Under the pieces are notes generated by a model. It was not told the DNA's origin. It did not search any database and worked only from the letters and a program-made list of their open reading frames with translations. A DNA stretch of 64,000 bases. It comes from Leptidea sinapis (taxonomy: Eukaryota > Arthropoda > Insecta > Lepidoptera > Pieridae). The first letter of the stretch is position 1. Each line of letters begins with the position of its first letter. The translations under genes were made by a program, and so were the position numbers. Positions 56,977 through 64,000 of the stretch are shown here, piece after piece. The stretch covers positions 11,231,001 through 11,295,000 of the forward strand of contig NC_066280.1 in NCBI RefSeq assembly GCF_905404315.1, in the 5' to 3' direction.

Positions 56977-59604
56977 GTGTCGAGGACCGGTGGCCATCCC
57001 CCCCCCCCCCTCCAACCGAATATGACAGCGGTACTAAAAAAGATTTTACCCCAGGAGGGTACCGGCTCTACCAGAGTTGGAGAATCCCTCCCCGGGCACT
57101 CTAGCCCGGGCTGCCCTTCGTATTCTGGGGAGGGCACAAAACCGCGCATGACCAAGGACAAACAAGGCAGTATCACCACGGCACCCCGCTCCACACTCAA
57201 CGTGGACTTTTGCAATATCAGGGGAATTCACTCCGATTTAAACGCCATCCACCACCACCTTGAGACGGCGCAGCCGGCCTTTTGTTTCCTTTCTGAGACG
57301 CAGATATCTCGATCTAGCGATACGTCATATTTAACGTACCCCGGGTACAAAATTGAGCACAATTTTTTGCCTCATGCCGGGGTATGTGTGTACGTTAGGG
57401 AGGATATCTGCTGTCGCCGTCTCGGCAATTTTGAGGGTAGGGACCTGTCCACTCTCTGGCTCCGCGTAGATTTAGAGGACCGCGTCCGCATCTATGGGTG
57501 TGTCTACAGGTCCCATAGTGGTAACGCAGAAACCGATCATCTCATGGGCTGCGTTCAAGCGGCAATTGACGACGTACTTGCACAGATCCCCTCCGCTGAA
57601 AACGTTGTCTTGGGTGATTTCAACGGGCACAATGCCGAATGGCTTGGATCACGTACCACAGACTACGCAGGGCGATCTGTGCATAATTTTGCATTGGCGT
57701 ATGGTCTGTCCCAATTGGTTGAGTCGCCAACGCGGCTCCCGGATGTGGATAGCCACATGCCGTCCTTATTGGATCTTCTGCTGACTACACATCCCGATGG
57801 TTACCAGGTCTTTGTCGACGCCCTTCTCGGAACGTCCGACCATTGCCTGGTTAGGAGTGTAGTGCCTATCCGACGCCAACGTCGCAGACCACCAGCGACC
57901 CGCCGCGTTTGGCACTACAAGTCAGCAGATTGGGATAGGATGCGTTCCTTTTTTGCATCCTACCCTTGGGGCAGGGTTTGTTTCCCTTCGGATGATCCTA
58001 GTGCCTGCGCCGTAGCAGAAGCCGATGTGATACTACAGGGTATGGATATTTTTATACCAAACTCTGTAGTACCCATCGATGGCAGATCACAGCCCTGGTT
58101 CGATGCGTCTGTTAAAGCAGCATCAGACTGCAAAAAACAGGCGTATCGAACTTGGGTTGCGGCGCTGGGCACAAAGGATCCAAACTGCACAGTTCTGCAG
58201 AGGAAATACAACCGTGCCTCCAGATTTTTTAAGCGGCAAATCGCCCGTGCAAAGTCAAAACACGTCGTCAAAATCGGCGAGCAGCTTTCCAGTTACCCGA
58301 CCGGAACGCGCAAGTTATGGTCGTTGTCGAAAGCTGCTCTTGGTAACTTCAGCCAGCCGTCCATGCCGCCGTTGCACATCAGGAATGACACCCTGGCCCA
58401 TACGGCAAAAGAGAAAGCCGATCTCTTGTGCACTCTTTTTGCCTCCAACTCGACTCTTGACGACAACGGAAAAACACCGCCGACCATCCCGCGGTGTCAG
58501 AGCTCTATGCCACAAGTACAGTTCAGACAGAAAACTGTTAGGCGAGCTCTGTTTTCGTTGGACGTCAGGAAGTCGAGCGGGCCGGATGGCATTTCTCAAA
58601 TCGTGCTTAGAACGTGTGCCCCTGAGTTGACGCCGGTGCTAACGCGTTTATTCCGGCACTCTTATTCTAAAGGCGTAGTCCCTGACTCATGGAAGTCAGC
58701 CCTTGTCCATCCAATCCAAAAAAAAGGAGACAGTTCGGATCCGGCAAACTACAGGCCTATTGCTATTACCTCCCTGCTCTCCAAAATCATGGAGAGCATA
58801 ATTAGCCGTCAGCTCTTGGTATATCTAGAGGGTCACCAGTTGATCAACGACCGACAATACGGGTTTCGCCATGGTCGGTCGGCAGGTGATCTTCTGGTAT
58901 ACCTAACACATAGATGGGCAGCGGCTATTAGAAGCAAGGGGGAAGGCCTGGCAGTTAGCCTGGATATAGCGAAGGCCTTTGATCGTGTATGGCACAAGGC
59001 GCTCCTCTCCAAACTTCCATCATTTGGGCTTCCCGAGAGCTTGTGCAAGTGGACCTCCAGCTTCCTCACTGGGCGCAGCATACAAGTCGTTGTCGACGGA
59101 TATTGCTCGAACCCGAAGCCCGTGAATGCTGGAGTGCCCCAAGGCTGTGTGCTGTCTCCCACGCTGTTTCTTCTGCATATCAATGATATGTTGGACACCT
59201 CCAACATTCATTGCTATGCAGACGATAGCACAGGTGATGCCGTATACACTGGCCATGCAGGTCTCCCTCGGGAAATCGTCGACAAATGCCGGGAGAAACT
59301 TGTGTCTTCTATCGAGTCCTCTCTTGAGAAGGTCGCGGAATGGGGAAAATTGAACCTTGTCCAATTTAATCCCCAGAAGACTCAAGTTTGCGCGTTTACC
59401 ACAAAAAAAACCCCATTTGTCGTATCACCGCTCTTCGAGAACACTTCTCTTAAAGCCGCGCCTAGTATCGGAATACCGGGTCTCGAAATCTCGAGCGATT
59501 GCCATTTCGTGGTCATCTTCCAGATGACAAAGCCAAATTGGCTTCAAAGAAACTGGGCGTCATTAATAGAGCACGGCAATACTTCAAGCCGGCCCACATA
59601 CTAG
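56977..59604 (+). CDS. LINE-A polyprotein: AP endonuclease and reverse transcriptase
   Basis: 875 codons in the longest frame; an ATG at 57022 (MTAVLKK) is an alternative start. Residues about 70-300 form an AP-type endonuclease: NIRG near the start, catalytic E107 in SETQIS, GDFN at 213-216, SDH at 287-289. This domain nicks target DNA to prime reverse transcription. Residues about 545-800 are the RT: NYRPIAITSLLSKIMESI, motif A D663 in DIAKAFD, GVPQG at 719-723, and catalytic YADD at 747-750. The frame ends about 120 codons after YADD because of small indels near 59507 (CAATTT to CATTT, plus nearby changes). The thumb and C-terminus continue in another frame. Catalytic residues look intact, but the frameshift suggests recent inactivation. 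Confidence 0.92.
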   Translation: MSRTGGHPPPPLQPNMTAVLKKILPQEGTGSTRVGESLPGHSSPGCPSYSGEGTKPRMTKDKQGSITTAPRSTLNVDFCNIRGIHSDLNAIHHHLETAQPAFCFLSETQISRSSDTSYLTYPGYKIEHNFLPHAGVCVYVREDICCRRLGNFEGRDLSTLWLRVDLEDRVRIYGCVYRSHSGNAETDHLMGCVQAAIDDVLAQIPSAENVVLGDFNGHNAEWLGSRTTDYAGRSVHNFALAYGLSQLVESPTRLPDVDSHMPSLLDLLLTTHPDGYQVFVDALLGTSDHCLVRSVVPIRRQRRRPPATRRVWHYKSADWDRMRSFFASYPWGRVCFPSDDPSACAVAEADVILQGMDIFIPNSVVPIDGRSQPWFDASVKAASDCKKQAYRTWVAALGTKDPNCTVLQRKYNRASRFFKRQIARAKSKHVVKIGEQLSSYPTGTRKLWSLSKAALGNFSQPSMPPLHIRNDTLAHTAKEKADLLCTLFASNSTLDDNGKTPPTIPRCQSSMPQVQFRQKTVRRALFSLDVRKSSGPDGISQIVLRTCAPELTPVLTRLFRHSYSKGVVPDSWKSALVHPIQKKGDSSDPANYRPIAITSLLSKIMESIISRQLLVYLEGHQLINDRQYGFRHGRSAGDLLVYLTHRWAAAIRSKGEGLAVSLDIAKAFDRVWHKALLSKLPSFGLPESLCKWTSSFLTGRSIQVVVDGYCSNPKPVNAGVPQGCVLSPTLFLLHINDMLDTSNIHCYADDSTGDAVYTGHAGLPREIVDKCREKLVSSIESSLEKVAEWGKLNLVQFNPQKTQVCAFTTKKTPFVVSPLFENTSLKAAPSIGIPGLEISSDCHFVVIFQMTKPNWLQRNWASLIEHGNTSSRPTY

Positions 59605-60116
59605 CGCTCTACAAAGCGCAGGTCCAGCCACACATGGGGTATTGCTGTCCTCTCTGGTCTGGCGCACCTCAGTATCAGCTCGATCCATTTGACCACGTGC
59701 AACGTAGAGCAGCTCGAATTGTGGGGGACTTAGTGCTCTGTGAACTGCTGGATCACTTGGCGTTGCGTAGAGAAGTCGCTTCATTGTGTGTCTTCTACCG
59801 CATTTATCATGGAGAGTGTTCCGAAGAGCTGTTTGTCCTGATTCCTGCCGCCGAATTCCACCTTCGCACGATACGCCACAAGTTACGATATCATCCTCAC
59901 CATCTGGATGTGTGGCGGTCCTCCACAGTGCGGTTTTTAAGGAGCTTAATTCCACGTACTACAAAGTTGTGGAATGAGCTTCCTTGTGCGGTGTTTCCGG
60001 GACGATACGACATGGGTACCTTCAAAAAAAGCGCGTACACCTTCCTACCAAAGGCCGGCAACGCTCCTGTGATTCCTCTCGTTTTGCAAGAGATTGTGGG
60101 CGGCGGTAATCACTAA
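59499..60116 (+). pseudogene. LINE-A C-terminal region in shifted frame
   Basis: Encodes LASKKLGVINRARQYFKPAH, then QVQPHMGYCCPLWSGAPQYQ, VQRRAARIVGDLV, YRIYHGECSEELFVLIPAAE and RTTKLWNELPCAVFPGRYDM. This is the region after the RT in copies A4 and A5, where it is in frame with the preceding domain. Its function in this clade is unknown. Confidence 0.9.
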
Positions 60117-60590
60117 GCAACTGGTGACCCGTACGCTCGTTTGTCCTCCTATTCCATAAAAAAAAAAATAAATATTTTTTTTTTTCGGGAGAAAAAATTG
60201 TGTCACTAGTATCCACCGTAACCGCACACACACTAACATAACGGTGCTTCACTTGCTAATATCACGGCACGGAGTCCTTCTTTTTTTACTTGTCCGTGAC
60301 ACGATATTTGTTGGAGGTTTCGAGGTGTCGGAAAAAAATAAGTCGTCTAGAAGCTTTCAACTATAACGCTGTCTAAGCCCGTTGAGATATTATAACAAAA
60401 AATTGTATGATGGAATTGTGTATCTTACATAGTTCTACAGAAAATACTGCGATAGCATATGTCTATCTTTTATATATAACATACTAAATCCATTATAATA
60501 GTTAAAAAATTAGCAATTACATATAAAGCGGTAATGTAAAAGTTGTTTACACAAATACGATATTAATACTTATTAGTTTATTACTACATA

Positions 60591-60937
60591 TCTTAATATA
60601 TATAAATTAAGTGACACGTTGTTTGTCCACGATGGATTTAAATGGGGATTACTTCATGGAGTGCAGTTTAGTCCAACTTGAGAGATAGGATAGTTTTTCT
60701 TTCGATTTGGGGCCCATAATTTGTTTTTATTTCCAATATTTGTTTTGTATGGACATACTTTCTGTAAGAGAATTTATTGACGCACGGTGTGACAGTTCTG
60801 CTGTGACACAATTTCATTATATCAACAAGGAGCATATGTTACGATATAATTCTTGATGTTATGAAAAATTATTGACAAATTCATAGAAACAGTATTTTAT
60901 TTATTATGTACAGAACAACGTCTGTCTGGTCAGCTAG
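60591..60937 (+). mobile_element. Non-autonomous Helitron H1, copy 3 (complete)
   Basis: A then TCTTAATATATATAAATTAA at the 5' end. Hairpin ACAGA-ACAACG-TCTGT, then CTGGTCAGCTAG and host T at the 3' end. 347 bp, no coding. Confidence 0.85.
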
Positions 60938-61014
60938 TTATAATAAAATCATTAATTTACAATGGATTTAGACTACATTATTCCCCAATACTTAGCTAAA
61001 TTATTATTTTTCTA

Positions 61015-61046
61015 TTCACAGAACAGCGTCTGTCGGATCAGTTAGT
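61015..61046 (+). repeat. Helitron H1 3' end scrap
   Basis: ACAGAACAGCGTCTGTCGGA then TCAGTTAGT repeats the H1 terminal hairpin about 80 bp downstream of the complete copy. Confidence 0.6.
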
Positions 61047-61769
61047 AAAATATAAATAAAGATAAAGATAATATGAAAAATCGCTGCAAAAATCGTAACT
61101 TTCCGTGTGAGCCTTCCTCGCTTTATTATTCAGGAGACATACCATTTGCGGGAATGCCACTATTAATAAAAGATATCTCTCTACTTTCGTCTTGAATGAT
61201 GTATGACATTTTTTTAGTTCAGTTTATGCTAATACCATCTTTATACATCTAACACCAACCAGATCTTTTTGACTTTATTTATATTTCGGTACAATAACAG
61301 ATAACAAGATAAAACTGTCATCTAATAACAAGTACAGCATATTTTTTGTGATCCTGAGATCCAATTAAAATTGTATACATAAATTCACCAAATACAGTAA
61401 AAAAACTTATAAGTGGTCACAATAGAAATTAAATTATAATGAAATTTAAGTTAAACACTAAATTATTTTACGTAAACTAGCTTGTTTTATAAAAAGTATT
61501 TTTAAACAAGTGTATATTTGTAAGGAATATACCAAATCAGCACACGCTTCATTAAATTCTCTGCAAATTCTCATCATCGGGTTGTTATGCGATACATTAT
61601 TATTTGAGGAATTGATCGAAAATAGGCATGGAATACGCACAGATCGTGTTGACACTTTAAAGTTTATCAAACTTAAAAGACTCCCAAATTCCCAAAATGA
61701 GAAAAATATTGGTCTGATTTAAATCATAGAAAAGATTTAAGTTATAAGTACCAACAATATCCGTCTACA
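61047..61769. other. Interval, no gene seen
   Basis: Nothing recognised. Open stretches of about 70 codons on both strands near 61510-61720 overlap each other and lack motifs. Confidence 0.4.
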
Positions 61770-62160
61770 TTTTTGAAGTGAAATCTTCTTTAGCGGCGTT
61801 GAGCACTTTTCTTGGGATGGGTATAAAAAGTCAAACTCGCGTCAGGACACGTGACCTGATCGAAAATTCGTAAGATAATCGTTGAAATTGTGGATGAACG
61901 ATTTATACGTATAATTATAGTTCGGCTATTTCAACTTAATGATCATACGCTCATTGGACCAGTGGTTGAATCATTGTGATTGCGAAGCTGAAACACCGCG
62001 AGGGATCGAATCTCATCCATGAAATATTTTTACAGTTTAATTATTTTGTTTTTAAGCTTTCTCATTAGCAAAGACTCTACCTTAGGCGATAGTTAGACTT
62101 GTATTTATTTGTTCAAGTTTTCACGTCTGCCGGAGTGCAACCCGTATTTTTTGTGTTACT
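61770..62160 (+). repeat. Repeat W, copy 3
   Basis: CTTCTTTAGCGGCGTTGAGC, CACTTTTCTTGGGATGGG, TTGGACCAGTGGTTGAATCA and CGCGAGGGATCGAATCTC, then TTTTTAAGCTTTC, AGGCGATAGTTAGACTTG. Uninterrupted compared with copy 2. Confidence 0.75.
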
Positions 62161-62714
62161 TTTACGTATGTATTTATATCATGTATTTTCGAAGTTTTTT
62201 CAAGCCGAAGTGTAGGATTTTCTTTACTTGATATAAGCTTCCAAGACTACAATAATACAATTTTTCATCTAAATCTTTCCCCTCATGCCTCCGCAAATAA
62301 GTAGTGATGCCTTCGCATAATGGCAAAATGAAAGACATAGTTTTATGTACAGACTACACATTTTTATCCATATATGAAATTTTATTACTATTCTTACCAA
62401 CTCTGGCATACTTTTACAAGAACAGTAATTTGAGTTGCAAATATGAAACGTAATTTATTGGACCAATACAGTCCTGGATCCATCCAGATGGATAATGGTG
62501 GTACGTGCAAACCCTACCTTAATTCATACATTTTGAACACCAAATGCCTAGCTTACTCTTTATCGATTTGAATATTAATTATTTTTATTTTTAGAACGTG
62601 ATCCATTTTCTAAATGAGGAATATACATGTAGACACAATTTTATTCAATTCGGTTGTATGTACATATAGCTGTAGAGGTCGATAGAGTCGTTTTTAACGC
62701 TGATAGCCCTAAAA
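62161..62714. other. Interval, no gene seen
   Basis: Nothing recognised. Confidence 0.4.
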
Positions 62715-63010
62715 GATTCTGGCAAGATTATGGGTACCACAACGGCACCTATTTCTGACGTGAAGCGGTAATGTGTAAACATTATTGTGAGTCAATCTGA
62801 AGGGCGCTGTAGCTAGTGAAATTACTGGGCAAATGAGACTTAACATCTTATGTGACAAGGGGACGAGCGCAATTGTATTGCTGCTTTTTAGAATTTTTGT
62901 TTTTACAGGAATCCTGAGCGGCACTGCATTGTAATAGGCACGGCGTATCACTTACCATCAGCTGAACGTCCTACTCGTCACGACCCTTATTTTCATAAGA
63001 AAAAAAAAGA
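62715..63010 (+). repeat. S1 repeat, copy o (5' end lost)
   Basis: Begins near GGCAAGATTATGGGTACCAC and continues to TTATTTTCATAAG plus A run. Confidence 0.85.
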
Positions 63011-63173
63011 TAAAATTGATTTAGTTAAGCTGTTCCAGCGCCCACTTGACAAATCTTTAGTTATATTTATGGTGGACACATAAAATGCTAACTTAAATAG
63101 ATTTGATAAGTATCAGTATCTAATATTATCTTCGTAATATTTTAAGATTTTTCCCTACACCATAATAGTTATT

Positions 63174-63253
63174 TATGCAACTGTTGTGTAATAACGGGTA
63201 TTAAAACACGAATATGGATTGTGTTTTAATACCTAATTATCAACAGTTGCATA
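63174..63253. repeat. Compound palindrome
   Basis: Outer arms TATGCAACTGTTG (63174-63186) and CAACAGTTGCATA (63241-63253), inner arms GGTATTAAAACAC (63197-63209) and GTGTTTTAATACC (63221-63233). Both pairs are exact. Confidence 0.92.
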
Positions 63254-63256
63254 CAG

Positions 63257-63842
63257 ACTTTATCTACATCCAGAATATGAATCCTCTAAAAGATTCTAAA
63301 ACAGTTAGCTTACTGCTAACACTAAAACACCAGTCCTAGTAGTAACCTAATATCATTCATTACTGATTATATACATATAAACTAAGTATTGAGACAATAA
63401 TTTATTTTAGTAGTAATTTACATTGTATAGTGCAATAACTAAAATTCACTCGAATATATTGTCCTTTTGCAGCGTTTAAAATGAATCGCTCATTTTATCA
63501 TCGAAGCAAAATGGCGGGGATTCGAATAACCTACTTTTTTTTTACGGCGCGCGACGTTCTGGTAGTGTGGAACGCGCGTAAACGAAAATGTTCTTTTTTT
63601 GAAATTCATACAGATACCACGCATCGAGCAATAAGAATGTGGCTGTCTGTTGAAACTCTTTGCGCATGAAATGATCGAAAAAAAACATAGGAGTGTTATT
63701 ATGAAAAACAGTACAACATTACAACACTCGTTTGGATGATGGAATGGTTATTAGAACATTGGATGTTTTAATGTTGGCAATAAGCTAACTGTTTCAGAAT
63801 CTTTAATAGAGGATTTAAAGCATGGGTGTAGATAAATGATAT
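63257..63842. repeat. Inverted repeat pair with about 80-bp arms
   Basis: 63257-63333 (TTTATCTACATCC, GAATCCTCTAAAAGATTCT, AACAGTTAGCTTACTGCTAA) is mirrored at 63762-63842 (AATAAGCTAACTGTTTC, AGAATCTTTAATAGAGGATT, GGTGTAGATAAA), about 80% alike by eye. The GC-richer middle (63480-63620) has no assignable gene. Confidence 0.7.
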
Positions 63843-64000
63843 TACATTCGATATGTTACTGCATCTGTACGTGACTTACAGAACATTTAAGTGCAAGAGC
63901 TTTACTCTATCTAGTTTATCTTGGATGTATGTCTCGTAAAATTAAATTGTCAATGTTAAAGCGTTCACAGACAGTCGCAGTATTTATTCAAGAGTTTTCC

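Larger units (their letters stand above)
56763..60168 (+). mobile_element. LINE-A copy A8, nearly full length non-LTR retrotransposon
   Basis: About 3.4 kb from CCTGTACTTTTCCC to an A-tail at 60156-60168. The same 5' terminus occurs in copy A5, so it is likely the true element start. The 5' leader (56763-57021) has GTCG-TAAGAGG-CGAC as a possible stem-loop and a C run at 56999-57010. It encodes endonuclease and reverse transcriptase only; no gag-like first frame is visible. Clade not assigned. Confidence 0.92.
56533..60298 (-). mobile_element. MITE family X, copy 3, split by LINE-A
   Basis: The left piece 56533-56762 and right piece from about 60190 to 60298 join to give a reverse copy of 27633-28018. 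The outer ends CACGGACTAGTAAAAAAATA and TTTTTTTACTTGTCCGTG are intact. LINE-A copy A8 lies in the middle. The outer 8-mers do not match. Confidence 0.85.

Noticed and set aside
57960..58599. Antisense open frames opposite the LINE-A endonuclease/RT linker
   Set aside because: Shadows of the sense coding frame; they recur in each LINE-A copy and have no independent motif.
63481..63669. 62-codon frame beginning after a TTTTGCAG splice-like site
   Set aside because: Sits inside an inverted repeat pair, contains a poly-T derived FFF run, no recognisable domain.

Overview
This 64 kb window looks like insect nuclear DNA, most probably from a butterfly or moth. It is AT-rich, has no operon-like gene packing, and is filled with eukaryotic transposable elements. 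Several dispersed families (the CCAGTGGGAGGCTCC poly-A repeat, a tRNA-headed SINE, LINEs with GAATTT tails, Helitron ends of the CAGCTAGT type, and the GGGTTCCGTAG and GAAGTCGG repeats) are ones I associate from memory with Lepidoptera. That is recognition, not a database result. I found no convincing host gene.

The dominant element is a non-LTR retrotransposon called LINE-A here. One nearly full-length copy (56763-60168, +) encodes an AP-type endonuclease and a reverse transcriptase in one long frame, with a single late frameshift. Other LINE-A copies lie at 1-1716 (-), 4565-4838 (-), 6268-6428 (+), 17753-19259 (+), 23077-25602 (+), 41727-42088 (+) and 55105-55225 (+). Old relatives lie at 29400-29647 (-) and 30170-31330 (+). 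Several are nested: one sits in a hAT-like MITE, one at the catalytic FADD codons of another LINE, one in a decayed Harbinger transposase, and one in a Penelope-like element with GIY-YIG remains.

Layout: 0-7 kb holds LINE-A pieces, an RT fragment, a perfect 40-bp hairpin and a Harbinger-like element. 7-17 kb holds MITEs, RTE and LINE tails, a tRNA-derived SINE and a Helitron. 17-27 kb holds two large LINE-A copies, a split LINE and a mariner-like element with very long TIRs. 27-35 kb holds a hAT-like MITE with a perfect 8-bp duplication, old LINE-A pieces and LINE tails. 35-39 kb holds a near-identical 325-bp inverted repeat pair. 39-43 kb holds SINE-like repeats and the Penelope-like element. 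43-53 kb holds Helitrons, a broken mariner element, R1-like and RTE pieces. 53-64 kb holds MITEs and the best LINE-A copy.

The elements act as independent parasites; nothing here suggests cooperation or a defence system. The interesting content is the nesting record, which gives relative insertion ages, exact element boundaries, and a few long inverted structures.
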